Source of the DNA: Oligella ureolytica DSM 18253
GTDB lineage: Bacteria; Pseudomonadota; Gammaproteobacteria; Burkholderiales; Burkholderiaceae_B
Length of the DNA stretch: 64,000 nucleotides
Assembly: GCF_000373745.1 (NCBI RefSeq)
Contig: NZ_KB892291.1
Coordinates: 49,544-113,543, forward strand
Direction: 5' to 3'
The position numbers and the translations under genes were made by a program. The notes beneath the pieces were generated by a model, which was not told the DNA's origin, did no database searches, and worked only from the letters and a program-made list of their open reading frames with translations. Positions within the stretch are counted from its first letter, which is position 1. Each line of letters starts with the position of its first letter. Shown in pieces: positions 17,942 through 27,105 of this stretch.

Positions 17942-18445
17942 ATGAAAAAAAGTTTTATCTCAATTATCGCTGTAGCAGTGATTGCTGTTTTAGCTTTCTT
18001 TACTTACAACACGGTATTTGCAAGCAAATCGGCACCACAAGTTACCTTTAACAGCATTGATGGCAAGACCTTCAAAACGGATGATTTAAAAGGTCGTGTC
18101 ACGATGGTCAAGTTTTGGGCTACTGACTGCGTCACTTGCATGAAGCAAATGCCCGATACCGTTGCCCACCATGAAAAATATAAGGCTCAAGGCTTTGAGA
18201 CGGTTGCTGTCGCCATGAAGCACGACAGCATCGACGCGATTCAACGCTTAATTGATGAACGTGGTTACCAATTTACCATTGTGCACGATGTCGATGGCGC
18301 CATAGCCAAAGCGTTCGGAGAGGTACGCTTTACTCCCGTCGCTTTTTTATTTGACCGTAAGGGCCAACTTGTTCGAAGCTACATTGGTGATTACGACACC
18401 AATTTATTCATCGAAGATTTAGAAAGAACCCTAGCCCAAAGCTAA
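17942..18445 (+). CDS. TlpA/ResA-like periplasmic thiol-disulfide protein
   Basis: A 167-residue protein anchored or exported by an N-terminal hydrophobic segment (about 7-24). The thioredoxin fold has an unusual active site CVTC in FWATDCVTCMKQMPD, followed by the cis-proline segment RFTPVAFLF. The family reduces periplasmic disulfides, often for cytochrome c maturation, but no ccm/ccs genes are in the window apart from the CcsA-like ORF. It starts 26 bp after dolP and precedes argB by 53 bp. Confidence 0.88.
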   Translation: MKKSFISIIAVAVIAVLAFFTYNTVFASKSAPQVTFNSIDGKTFKTDDLKGRVTMVKFWATDCVTCMKQMPDTVAHHEKYKAQGFETVAVAMKHDSIDAIQRLIDERGYQFTIVHDVDGAIAKAFGEVRFTPVAFLFDRKGQLVRSYIGDYDTNLFIEDLERTLAQS

Positions 18446-18498
18446 TGGCCTTTGAGCTGCTGCATCCTTATTTATAATTACCACTTTTAGAGACAACA

Positions 18499-19386
18499 AT
18501 GACTGAAACCAGTATCACCCCTGCCATAAAGGCTGAGATCATCTCTGAATCAATGCCCTACATTCGTCGTTTTCATGGCAAAACGATTGTCATCAAATTC
18601 GGTGGTAATGCCATGATTGACGAGCAATTGCAAAAAAGCTTCGCTCACGACGTTGCTCTTCTTAAGCTAATCGGTTTAAATCCCATCGTTGTTCATGGTG
18701 GTGGCCCACAAATCGATAAAGCCCTTAAGCGTTTAGGAAAAGAAGGCACATTCTTACAAGGCATGCGTGTCACTGACGCTGACACCATGGAAGTGGTCGA
18801 ATGGGTCTTAGGCGGTCAGGTACAGCAAGATATTGTCATGATGATCAACCAAGCTGGCGGCAAAGCGGTGGGCCTAACAGGCAAGGACGGTGGACTCATT
18901 AAAGCAAAGAAAAAACTGATGGATAACCTACAGGATCCGGACAATCCTTTAGACATTGGTTTTGTGGGTGATGTGCAATCAATCGACCCCTCGGTTATTA
19001 AGGTGCTTCAAAACGATCAGTTTATCCCTGTCATTAGTCCTATTGCTTATAACGAAGAGGATGATGCTGTTTATAACATCAATGCCGATATCGTTGCCGG
19101 CCGTATCGCTCAGGTCATGATGGCTGAAAAGCTTGTTTTATTGACCGATATACGCGGTGTGTTGGATAAAGAAAAGCAGCTAATCAAACGCCTAAACACC
19201 AAGAGCATTAATGAGTTAATCGAAGATGGCACGATTAGCGGCGGCATGTTGCCTAAGCTGACCGGTGCATTGGAAGCAGCCAACGCCGGGGTTAACTCTG
19301 TGCATATTATTGACGGACGCGTACCGCACAGCTTATTACTTGAGATTTTGACTAATGACGGCGTAGGCAGTATGATTACCGTATAA
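18499..19386 (+). CDS. argB: Acetylglutamate kinase
   Basis: The second step of arginine biosynthesis: phosphorylates N-acetylglutamate with ATP. The 295-residue amino-acid-kinase fold shows VIKFGGNAM near the N-terminus, VHGGGPQI, the MVTD-type loop and [12 protein letters not shown]. The length suits an arginine-inhibited or hexameric type, but this cannot be decided by eye. No other arg genes are nearby, and the next gene is a HAD phosphatase, a pairing typical of betaproteobacteria. Confidence 0.97.
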   Translation: MTETSITPAIKAEIISESMPYIRRFHGKTIVIKFGGNAMIDEQLQKSFAHDVALLKLIGLNPIVVHGGGPQIDKALKRLGKEGTFLQGMRVTDADTMEVVEWVLGGQVQQDIVMMINQAGGKAVGLTGKDGGLIKAKKKLMDNLQDPDNPLDIGFVGDVQSIDPSVIKVLQNDQFIPVISPIAYNEEDDAVYNINADIVAGRIAQVMMAEKLVLLTDIRGVLDKEKQLIKRLNTKSINELIEDGTISGGMLPKLTGALEAANAGVNSVHIIDGRVPHSLLLEILTNDGVGSMITV

Positions 19387-19403
19387 AGGTAGCTTACTTA
19401 CTA

Positions 19404-20144
19404 ATGAACCGCAGTCGATTTATCAAGCCATTACAAGCAAAAAGTCACTCTTACCGCGCGAAGACATCACCTTCTTCGCGTGTCTGGTTTTTTGATTTAG
19501 ATAATACCATCCACGACGCCTCTCACTCTTTCTTTGAGCAAATCAGTATTGGCATGGTTAATGCTGTCATGCAGCATATGCAATTAGACAGCGTAGCGGC
19601 TAAAGAGCTCTGTGAGCTTTATTGGAAGCGCTATGGTGCAACCATGATTGGTATGCACAAACATCACCAACTCGATCCCGAGCAGTTTTTGCTGGACTCA
19701 CATAACTTTGATGTCAGCAAACACATGAAGTTTGAGCACCACCTACCCGCGTTATTAGATGCCGTTCCCGGTACTAAATATATTTTGACCAATGCGCCTG
19801 AGCACTATGCGGTACAAGTAGTAGAAGGATTAAATATCAGTCAGTATTTTGCCGGTATTTGCGCAGTCAATCATATGATCGTATTTGGCAAGTACAAGCC
19901 AAAACCGGCGCCCGCTCTTCTACGTCAATTACAAGCCAGTCTAGGCTTAGAGCCTCAACAATGTGTCTTGGTAGAGGACACTCTAAGCAATCTTAAAACC
20001 GCAAAAAAAGAGGGATGGCAAACAGTGTATATCTACCATCCCGGCACGCCTTTTGGACCTCAACAAGTGATTCGTCCTGCTTATGTAGACTTAAGAGTGC
20101 GCTCTCTCTCTGAGCTACTAAGACACCCCTTTGCCCAAGAGTAA
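19404..20144 (+). CDS. HAD-superfamily pyrimidine 5'-nucleotidase
   Basis: A 246-residue haloacid-dehalogenase-type phosphatase. Motif I is FFDLDNTIHDAS, with Asp nucleophile and acid. Motif II lies near YILTNAP, and motifs III/IV at KPKPAP...CVLVEDTLSNLKTA. It most resembles the Phm8/SdtA-like pyrimidine nucleotidases found next to argB. The first ~25 residues before motif I are basic and may be poorly conserved. It converges with dsbC with only 7 bp between the stops, and no terminator separates them. Confidence 0.87.
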   Translation: MNRSRFIKPLQAKSHSYRAKTSPSSRVWFFDLDNTIHDASHSFFEQISIGMVNAVMQHMQLDSVAAKELCELYWKRYGATMIGMHKHHQLDPEQFLLDSHNFDVSKHMKFEHHLPALLDAVPGTKYILTNAPEHYAVQVVEGLNISQYFAGICAVNHMIVFGKYKPKPAPALLRQLQASLGLEPQQCVLVEDTLSNLKTAKKEGWQTVYIYHPGTPFGPQQVIRPAYVDLRVRSLSELLRHPFAQE

Positions 20145-20151
20145 CACCTAC

Positions 20152-20883
20152 CTACTCAGCCATCTTTTCTTTCATCGCTGCAGCTGTCGCAAAGCCATTA
20201 ATACGCTTACCGTTATCAAACATAATTGCCGGCGTGCCTGAGACATTAGACGCATGCATCAAAGCCAGAACTTCATTAAATGGCGGGTCACAATCTTCTT
20301 GTTGCGCTGGCTTGATATTATTATCCATCCAGTCTTGCCAAGTAGTCACCGGATCATCCGAACACAGAATATTACGCGATTTTGCGAAAGAATCCGGACT
20401 TAAAATAGGCGTCACAAAGGTATAAACGGTCACATCCATCTTTTTAAACTCCGCCTGTAGCCTTTTGCACCAAGGGCAGTTAGGATCTTCAAAAGTAACC
20501 AGGCGCTGCTCACCTGTACCGTAAGTTGCCTTGAGCGCCATATCTAAAGGTAATGAATCAATATCAATGCGATTCATTTCTTCCATACTGAGCTCAGTGA
20601 GATTAGCTTTATTAGCCAAGTCATAAAGCTGGCCACTAAAAATAACAAACTCACTATCCGCATCGGTATAAACAATACTACCCTGCACTCGAACCTCATA
20701 AAGATTGTCAAAAGGGGTTTTATTTACCGCCGCAATAGGCAAATTAATTCGATCGCTTAGATTCTCTTTGATTTTCTCTTCGATGGTTTCTGCTGCAGCC
20801 ACTTGAGCCACACACAAACTTAAGGCACTCAGAGTAAGGCATGTAATTTTCTTAAACATACTAACAACAACTTGATTTGACAC
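20152..20883 (-). CDS. dsbC: Periplasmic disulfide isomerase DsbC family
   Basis: A protein with signal peptide, an N-terminal dimerisation domain (about 40-105) and a C-terminal thioredoxin domain. The active site reads NCPWCKR, that is C-P-W-C rather than the C-G-Y-C usual in DsbC. A second Cys pair (CSDD...EDCDPP) and the cis-Pro loop SGTPAIMF are present. I chose GTG 20883 because GAGGAG precedes it by 5 nt; alternatives are GTG 20889 (too close to that site) or ATG 20859. It lies downstream of ubiH-like. Confidence 0.88.
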   Translation of the reverse strand: MSNQVVVSMFKKITCLTLSALSLCVAQVAAAETIEEKIKENLSDRINLPIAAVNKTPFDNLYEVRVQGSIVYTDADSEFVIFSGQLYDLANKANLTELSMEEMNRIDIDSLPLDMALKATYGTGEQRLVTFEDPNCPWCKRLQAEFKKMDVTVYTFVTPILSPDSFAKSRNILCSDDPVTTWQDWMDNNIKPAQQEDCDPPFNEVLALMHASNVSGTPAIMFDNGKRINGFATAAAMKEKMAE

Positions 20884-20951
20884 GGTCACTCCTCTTCAAT
20901 GACGTACTGTACTATAGCTATTTATGCGACATTAACACGCTAAAAATGCGT

Positions 20952-22145
20952 TTAGTTCCTCGCCGCTGAGCGCACAAAATAATGTTTGAGTAGCGGCATC
21001 TTATTAATGAGCTTGAGCCCGGCATTGCGAAGCATAGCCACCGGGGGAAGATTAATTGAAAACAATCTGTATAGCCCATCAGTTGCCACTCGCATATTAA
21101 AAATAGCCTCGGCACGTTGATGCTTATAGCGTTGCAATAAGCGTATATCATTTAATGCTCGCACAGACTCACGATCAGTTAGTACCTTACACAAGGTTTC
21201 TACATCGCCTAAGCCAAGGTTAAGACCTTGTCCGGCTAGAGGGTGCACCCGATGCGCTGCATCACCGACTAAAGCAACGCCCGGCCCAATCATCCCGGAG
21301 CTTTCTAAGGTTAATGGGAAACCATACATTGGACTACGCAATGTCACATTGCCCAATCTACCCTGAGCAGTCGCCTGTAAGGCATTGGGCAAACGCTTCG
21401 CTAATTCATCTGAGTCCATGGCTTGATACTTATCAGCAATGTACTGCGGTGCCGACCAAACCATCGAAACTTGATGGCCATCTGCGGTGTCCGGCAGCGG
21501 TAAAAAGGCCAATACGCCAAAATCGCCAAACCACTGAATTGCCGCATCTAAATGAGGTTTATCAACGGTCAACTGAGCCACTAATCCACTATCACCATAG
21601 GCCTTACGCTCATGACGGATACCGCAGGCTTGGCGCACCGTAGAATTTGCTCCATCAGCCCCTATTAGCAGCTGAGTCTTTATGATCTGACCGGAGCCGC
21701 ATTCAATGTTTCCATGCCATTGATCATACGATTTAAATGTATCCTCGATCCAAGGTACGCCGTACACCTTGAGCGCATTAAACAGCGCGTTTTCAATTTC
21801 ACCGGACTCAACGATATAGGCCAGTTCCAGCATCTGTGATTGCTTAGCATCTAGCACAATCATGCCGTCAAGATCGCCATGAACCTCCATCTGACGCACC
21901 GGATTACGGCGCTCATTAGGCATCATAGACCAGATGCCTAGGTGCTCTAAAAACTGCTGGCTCGCCAAAGATATCGCATAAATACGCGGATGATATTGCT
22001 CACCCAGACTATGCTTAGGGTGTATTTTTGGCGCTAATATAGCGACGTTAAATTGATTTTTTGCCAGCTGTAAAGCTGCTGCCATGCCTACAATACCGGC
22101 ACCACAAACGACTACATCATAGGAAATATTTTTCATCTTACTCAT
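20952..22145 (-). CDS. ubiH: UbiH/UbiF/COQ6-family FAD-dependent hydroxylase
   Basis: A 397-residue flavoprotein mono-oxygenase. The Rossmann motif GAGIVGMAAALQLA is at the N-terminus, and the second FAD motif GVALVGDAAHRVHPLAGQG with a GLG follows at about 285-305. The family hydroxylates the ubiquinone ring, but which position this paralogue modifies cannot be read from sequence. The start overlaps the mltA stop (ATGA), implying translational coupling with mltA. The order mltA-ubiH-dsbC is shared with other Alcaligenaceae, as far as I recall. Confidence 0.85.
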   Translation of the reverse strand: MSKMKNISYDVVVCGAGIVGMAAALQLAKNQFNVAILAPKIHPKHSLGEQYHPRIYAISLASQQFLEHLGIWSMMPNERRNPVRQMEVHGDLDGMIVLDAKQSQMLELAYIVESGEIENALFNALKVYGVPWIEDTFKSYDQWHGNIECGSGQIIKTQLLIGADGANSTVRQACGIRHERKAYGDSGLVAQLTVDKPHLDAAIQWFGDFGVLAFLPLPDTADGHQVSMVWSAPQYIADKYQAMDSDELAKRLPNALQATAQGRLGNVTLRSPMYGFPLTLESSGMIGPGVALVGDAAHRVHPLAGQGLNLGLGDVETLCKVLTDRESVRALNDIRLLQRYKHQRAEAIFNMRVATDGLYRLFSINLPPVAMLRNAGLKLINKMPLLKHYFVRSAARN

Positions 22146-23410
22146 CGCGCGTTAGGCTCTCCCATACCAACAGGCCATAAAACCCAAACCCTTGTATCTT
22201 GCTTCATACGACCGGCCATTTCACCCGCTTCTTCACCACTGCCCCAAAAAAAGTCAATACGAGCAGCACCTTTAATGGCGCCTCCTGTATCTTGGGCAAC
22301 CACCACTTTTTCTAGAGGGCGATTAGTGGATGGATAAGTCGTCGCCAGATAAAGAGGACTCCCCAAAGGCACATAATCAGGGTCCACAGCGACCGTCCTT
22401 TGTGCCACTAATGGAATGCCATAAGCACCCTTAGGTCCGGCGATACTATCAGTAATACGCTCTTCTCTAAAAAACACCATCGCCTCGTTGACATTGAGCA
22501 TCTCATCGACACGGTGTGGGTTTTGCTGAGCCCATGCCTTAATGTTTTGCATTGAGGTTTGTGCCAAAGGCAATTCCCCCTGATCTGCTAACCAACGACC
22601 AATCGACGTATAGGGGCGACCATTATGATCTGCATAAGCCAAGCGTATAGAACGGCCATTGTCTAATTGTACGCGACCCGACCCCTGGACCTGCAAAAAG
22701 AAAGCTTCAACCGGATCATTTAGCCAAGCTATCACCGGAGGCTTGTCACTATTGCTGCCTATTTGGGCTCGCGTATCATAAGGCACGACCTTATTGCCCT
22801 CGACCTTACCACGAACACGCTTACCGGCTAACTCCGGATAAACAGCCCCCAAATCAATGGTTAATAAATCCTTAGGCTTAGCATACATTGGCCATTGATA
22901 GTCACCGCCTTGAGAGGTTGAGCCCTGCACAACCGGCTCATAATAACCGGTCGCCATCCCTCGTCCAACCAGCTCCCAAGGCTGTAAGTGCTGCTCTAAA
23001 AAAAACTTGACCATACTGGGATCGGGCTCTTCGCCATTATGCTGAGTAAACTCTGCTACATCGGCACAAAATGGCTGCCAATCCTGTGGGGTTGCACGAG
23101 CTGGAATTGTTAAAGAGCCTGATACCGGACGCATCAACCCCCGGCAGTTATTGATCAACGTAATCCAGAGATTCTCTGTATTGTCATCCTGCCAGCCCGG
23201 CAGATTTTCCCATTGCACCGGTCGGTACTGCCCTCGCAACGAGCGAGGATCAGTCTGTCTAAAACTTGACAATGCCGGCACCTGTAATGGGGCATGCATA
23301 TCAAAGTCAGCATCAGCCCTATCATCGGCTGCGTAATCTGAAGAAGTCGTGCAGGATACCAAACCTAAACTAAGCAATCCAGCAAAAACAGATAAATATA
23401 TCTTCTTCAT
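22142..23410 (-). CDS. mltA: Membrane-bound lytic murein transglycosylase A
   Basis: An outer-membrane lipoprotein (lipobox LVSC, Cys20) that cleaves peptidoglycan glycan strands to 1,6-anhydromuropeptides, which AmpD later processes. The MltA domain spans the middle: MATGYYEPVV, QVQGSGRVQL and YADHNGRPY. The 3D domain near the C-terminus holds DTGGAIKGAARIDFFWG with the catalytic-type Asp. At 422 residues it is somewhat longer than E. coli MltA. It is divergent from acnD across a 208-bp spacer. Confidence 0.93.
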   Translation of the reverse strand: MKKIYLSVFAGLLSLGLVSCTTSSDYAADDRADADFDMHAPLQVPALSSFRQTDPRSLRGQYRPVQWENLPGWQDDNTENLWITLINNCRGLMRPVSGSLTIPARATPQDWQPFCADVAEFTQHNGEEPDPSMVKFFLEQHLQPWELVGRGMATGYYEPVVQGSTSQGGDYQWPMYAKPKDLLTIDLGAVYPELAGKRVRGKVEGNKVVPYDTRAQIGSNSDKPPVIAWLNDPVEAFFLQVQGSGRVQLDNGRSIRLAYADHNGRPYTSIGRWLADQGELPLAQTSMQNIKAWAQQNPHRVDEMLNVNEAMVFFREERITDSIAGPKGAYGIPLVAQRTVAVDPDYVPLGSPLYLATTYPSTNRPLEKVVVAQDTGGAIKGAARIDFFWGSGEEAGEMAGRMKQDTRVWVLWPVGMGEPNAR

Positions 23411-23531
23411 ATAAAACCTTTTAAAACAACTCTGTTAAGATGTAAAATGAATAAAAAGAATAGCTCTTATATCTTATATAAGACCCAAGCAGTAATAATA
23501 ACTATATTAACCAAAGACACGCTCAAGATTT

Positions 23532-23551
23532 TCATCATAACATTATGATGA
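23532..23551. promoter_or_regulatory. 20-bp palindrome between mltA and acnD, candidate operator
   Basis: TCATCATAA and TTATGATGA form a perfect inverted repeat around CA, about 68 bp upstream of the acnD start. No T-tract follows. Symmetry and position suggest a dimeric regulator site controlling acnD; GntR- or PrpR-type regulators commonly govern methylcitrate genes. The binding protein is unknown. Confidence 0.4.
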
Positions 23552-23618
23552 GCTAGGCAAAACACGCCTTTTGTAAAATCATTGAGAAATACCAATAGAA
23601 ACTCTCTGAGGAGACCAA

Positions 23619-26228
23619 ATGACTCAATCAGCGTTTAAAAAACCTTTAGAAGGCCACTCTCTTCATTACTATGATGCAAGAGCAGCTGTCGATGCCATCC
23701 GCCCCGGCGCTTACGACAAACTACCCTATTCTTCTCGCGTTTTAGCCGAGAATTTGATCCGTAAAGCCGATGGTCAAACCGATCAAGACACATTAAATAC
23801 ATGGTTGACCCAACTCACCGATAGAAAGCGAGACGTCGACTTCCCATGGTTCCCCGCGCGTGTTGTTTGTCATGATATTTTGGGACAAACGGCGCTGGTC
23901 GATTTGGCCGGTCTGCGCGATGCTATTGCCGACAAAGGCGGCGATCCTTCAAAAATCAATCCTGTCGTCCCAACTCAGCTAATTGTTGACCACTCCCTAG
24001 CTGTCGAGCATGCGGGCGATGATCCCGATGCCTTTGAAAAAAATCGAGCGATTGAAGATCGCCGTAATGATGACCGCTTCCATTTTATTAAATGGACCAA
24101 AACAGCCTTTGAAAATGTGGATGTCATTCCGCCGGGCAATGGTATTTTGCACCAAATCAACCTAGAGCATATGTCACCCGTAATTGAGGTACGAGAAGGC
24201 ATTGCCTTTCCGGATACGCTTGTCGGTACAGATAGTCACACGCCCATGGTTGACGCATTAGGCGTTATTGCCGTCGGTGTAGGCGGTCTTGAAGCTGAAA
24301 CTGTTATGTTGGGTCGTGCTTCCTGGATGCGTTTACCGGAAATTGTCGGCGTAAAATTAACCGGCAAACTCGGTCCCGGCATAACTGCGACTGACCTTGT
24401 CTTAGTGCTGACTAAGTTCTTACGTGAATCCAAAGTCGTTTCTGCTTATCTTGAGTTTTTCGGTGAAGGTACGGCCAACTTAAGCTTAGGAGACCGGGCA
24501 ACCATTGCCAATATGGCGCCGGAATATGGCGCTACTGCTGCGATGTTCTATATTGATGACAAGACCATTGATTACTTAAAACTAACCGGACGCGAGCCTG
24601 AGCAAGTCCAATTAGTAGAGGATTATGCAAAAACAACCGGTCTGTGGGCAGATACATTGCAAGAAGCCCAATATGAGCGTATTTTAGAATTTGACTTATC
24701 AACGGTCAAACGCTCATTAGCAGGTCCTTCTAATCCACATAATTTATTACCATTAAGCGAATTAGAAGAACGTGGCATATTAGGCAATTATGATAGCAAA
24801 GACGGTGAAATGCCCGACGGTGCGGTCATTATTGCTGCAATCACCAGCTGTACCAACACCAACAATCCGCGAAACGTCATTGCCGCCGCTCTCTTAGCAC
24901 GCAATGCTAATCGCTTAGGCTTAGTTCGCCAACCATGGGTTAAGAGTTCCTTTGCTCCTGGCTCAAAGGCGGTTGCCCTATATTTAGAAGAAGCAGGTCT
25001 TTTACCTGAGCTGGAAAAACTTGGTTTCGGTGTGGTTGCTTTTGCGTGCACCACCTGTAATGGCATGTCAGGCGCTTTAGATCCTGAGATTCAACAAGAA
25101 ATCATCGATCGTGATCTGTATTCTGTCGCTGTTCTTTCCGGTAATCGCAACTTTGATGGCCGTATTCATCCACACGCTAAGCAAGCATTCTTAGCCTCAC
25201 CGCCGCTCGTGGTCGCCTATGCGATTGCAGGCAGTATCCGTTTTGATATTGAAAAGGATCCCCTTGGTTTTGATCCTGACGGTAACCCGATCACACTGCA
25301 GGATATTTGGCCAAGCGATGAGGAAATTGAAGCAGTCCAAAGCCAAGCGGTGAAGCCTGAGCAATATCGCAAGGTATATATCCCCATGTTTGCAAAGGAT
25401 GATACCACTGAAAAAGCCAGTAGCCCGCTGTATGACTGGCGTCCGATGTCCACGTACATTCGCCGCCCACCTTACTGGGAGGGTGCATTGGCAGGTGAGC
25501 GTACGCTTAAAGATATGATTCCTCTGGCTGTCCTAGGCGACAACATCACTACCGACCACTTATCCCCTTCTAATGCGATTATGCGCGATAGTGCTGCCGG
25601 CGAGTACTTACACAAAATGGGCTTACCGGAAGAAGATTTTAACTCTTATGCTACGCACCGAGGTGATCACCTGACAGCGCAGCGTGCTACCTTTGCAAAC
25701 CCTAAGTTGTTTAACGAAATGGTTCGCAATGACGACGGTACCGTAAAGCAGGGTTCACTCGCTCGCATTGAACCAGAGGGCAAAGTCACACGCATGTGGG
25801 AAGCCATTGAAACCTACATGGAACGTGAGCAGCCACTAATCATCATTGCCGGTGCTGACTACGGTCAGGGCTCATCACGTGACTGGGCCGCCAAGGGGGT
25901 ACGTTTAGCCGGTGTTCAATCGATTGTGGCAGAAGGCTTTGAGCGTATTCACAGGACCAACTTAATTGGTATGGGTGTATTACCACTTCAATTTAAGGAA
26001 GGTGTTAATCGCTTGACCTTAGCGATTGATGGCACGGAAACTTATGATGTGCTTGGTACGCCAGCGCCTCATTGCGAGTTGACCTTGAGAATCAAACGCC
26101 GTAACGGTGAGACGGTGGACGTACCGGTCATCTGTCGCTTAGATACCGCTGAAGAAGTCAGTATTTACGAAGCGGGTGGCGTACTACAGCGCTTTGCTCA
26201 AGACTTCCTTGAAGGCACTCAACACTGA
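23619..26228 (+). CDS. acnD: Fe/S-dependent 2-methylisocitrate dehydratase AcnD (aconitase superfamily)
   Basis: An 869-residue [4Fe-4S] hydro-lyase of the methylcitrate cycle, converting 2-methylcitrate to a methylaconitate that PrpF isomerises. Cluster cysteines are in SCTNTNNPRN (about 411) and CTTCNG (about 477-480). The large swivel domain with GADYGQGSSRDWAAKG is complete. The N-terminal region (LPYSSRVLAENL, DFPWFPARVVCHDILGQT) and total length match AcnD better than AcnA, which is nearer 890-900 residues. GAGGAG lies upstream of the ATG. prpB, prpC and prpF are absent from the window, so its partners must lie elsewhere or it works as an aconitase. Confidence 0.85.
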   Translation: MTQSAFKKPLEGHSLHYYDARAAVDAIRPGAYDKLPYSSRVLAENLIRKADGQTDQDTLNTWLTQLTDRKRDVDFPWFPARVVCHDILGQTALVDLAGLRDAIADKGGDPSKINPVVPTQLIVDHSLAVEHAGDDPDAFEKNRAIEDRRNDDRFHFIKWTKTAFENVDVIPPGNGILHQINLEHMSPVIEVREGIAFPDTLVGTDSHTPMVDALGVIAVGVGGLEAETVMLGRASWMRLPEIVGVKLTGKLGPGITATDLVLVLTKFLRESKVVSAYLEFFGEGTANLSLGDRATIANMAPEYGATAAMFYIDDKTIDYLKLTGREPEQVQLVEDYAKTTGLWADTLQEAQYERILEFDLSTVKRSLAGPSNPHNLLPLSELEERGILGNYDSKDGEMPDGAVIIAAITSCTNTNNPRNVIAAALLARNANRLGLVRQPWVKSSFAPGSKAVALYLEEAGLLPELEKLGFGVVAFACTTCNGMSGALDPEIQQEIIDRDLYSVAVLSGNRNFDGRIHPHAKQAFLASPPLVVAYAIAGSIRFDIEKDPLGFDPDGNPITLQDIWPSDEEIEAVQSQAVKPEQYRKVYIPMFAKDDTTEKASSPLYDWRPMSTYIRRPPYWEGALAGERTLKDMIPLAVLGDNITTDHLSPSNAIMRDSAAGEYLHKMGLPEEDFNSYATHRGDHLTAQRATFANPKLFNEMVRNDDGTVKQGSLARIEPEGKVTRMWEAIETYMEREQPLIIIAGADYGQGSSRDWAAKGVRLAGVQSIVAEGFERIHRTNLIGMGVLPLQFKEGVNRLTLAIDGTETYDVLGTPAPHCELTLRIKRRNGETVDVPVICRLDTAEEVSIYEAGGVLQRFAQDFLEGTQH

Positions 26229-26256
26229 GCCACAGCGCATCGCAACTTATAACCAC

Positions 26257-26288
26257 AAACCGCTATAGAAATATCTATAGCGGTTTTT
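26257..26288 (+). terminator. Intrinsic terminator after acnD
   Basis: AAACCGCTATAGA pairs perfectly with TCTATAGCGGTTT (13 bp, loop AATA), followed by TTTTT through 26288. It lies 29 bp after the acnD stop. Confidence 0.85.
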
Positions 26289-26314
26289 CGATATGTTCAA
26301 TTGCCAATGCATTA

Positions 26315-26348
26315 AAAAACGCTGCGAGCCAATGACCAGCAGCGTTTT
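26315..26348 (-). terminator. Minus-strand terminator for the 54-residue gene
   Basis: AAAACGCTGC (26316-26325) pairs with GCAGCGTTTT (26339-26348) with a 13-nt loop. On the minus strand the second arm ends in six U residues. It lies about 60 bp downstream of the small gene's stop codon and gives it a complete transcription unit. Confidence 0.7.
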
Positions 26349-26409
26349 AAACTAACTCAATACAGAGTCTGATATAAATTACAAATTAACTATGCTTAAA
26401 AACTAAGCA

Positions 26410-26574
26410 TTAAGCAACGTCATTGTGATTTTTACGTTGCTCGATCATATTCATAAGAACCAATGCATCTGGCGCATGCTCAGATACATACTCTACTTGC
26501 TGTTCTACTTCTTTGCCATTAGGCTGATAAGAAACAGCTGTAAATTCCTCACGGAGACGAGTCAATAATTTCAT
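26410..26574 (-). CDS. Uncharacterised 54-residue protein with strong ribosome-binding site
   Basis: ATG 26574 to TAA 26410 encodes 54 residues. I do not recognise the product. It begins MKLLTRLREEF, has an acidic mid-section with two YxxE-like turns (VEQQVEYVSEHAPDA) and a short hydrophobic patch ALVLMNMI, and ends in a polar tail. AAAGGAG lies about 7 nt before the ATG, the best ribosome-binding site in this region. The gene has its own downstream terminator and no signal peptide. These features together support real expression, although homology cannot be checked here. Confidence 0.7.
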   Translation of the reverse strand: MKLLTRLREEFTAVSYQPNGKEVEQQVEYVSEHAPDALVLMNMIEQRKNHNDVA

Positions 26575-27041
26575 AATTTTCTCCTTTCTAATAATTATTT
26601 ATGATTGTTTGGTCTTGCGACACACCCCTCGCAAAGACCCTAACTTACGATTACCAATACAATATCAATGAATTTCTAATAAAAATATCTTTTTTACAAC
26701 GACATCATAACGAGTATATATGACAGTAGCATGAAAAAAATACTACATATTAGTCATATAATTAGCATGATTTATTGTAGTGATTTATAAGTCATTAGTA
26801 TTAGACTATCAATAAAGTCCATTGGTGCCCAAGTAAAAACGTCAAAACCAGTGTTTTCCCTAGAATGTAAAGCCAGCTTGAAGATAGAGGACTTACTAAA
26901 AAGCACCTGCTTAGGTAGTACTTAGGTATCGATTAAAGCTTTTTTGATTTTGCTGCTTTTAGCGCATTGATTTGATTTCAATGATGCCTAATTTTTAAAT
27001 TAATTATTAATCTAGCATCCTAACTTAGCATCATTTTTAAT

Positions 27042-27059
27042 GACCATATAGACCATATA
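27042..27059. repeat. Tandem 9-bp direct repeat
   Basis: GACCATATA occurs twice back to back (27042-27050, 27051-27059), ending in ATATTT. It lies 246 bp upstream of ppk2. Confidence 0.85.
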
Positions 27060-27075
27060 TTTGTATATCGACCTC

Positions 27076-27105
27076 TTTTAGGACTATATATTTTAGGACT
27101 ATATA
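27076..27105. repeat. Tandem 15-bp direct repeat
   Basis: TTTTAGGACTATATA occurs twice in perfect tandem (27076-27090, 27091-27105), followed by a partial third copy (TTTT). The unit also contains a GACTATATA resembling the 9-bp repeat just upstream (GACCATATA). Confidence 0.88.

Noticed and set aside
23447..23548. A 33-codon frame between mltA and acnD
   Set aside because: Weak ribosome-binding site, overlaps the palindrome and has no protein-like features.
23619..26228. Housekeeping aconitase AcnA
   Set aside because: Length and N-terminal motifs (LPYSSRVLAENL, DFPWFPARVVCHDILGQT) fit AcnD better than AcnA, though enzymatic overlap cannot be excluded.
27042..27105. CRISPR-like array from the tandem repeats
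   Set aside because: Only two units of each repeat, directly adjacent with no spacers, and no cas genes in the window.
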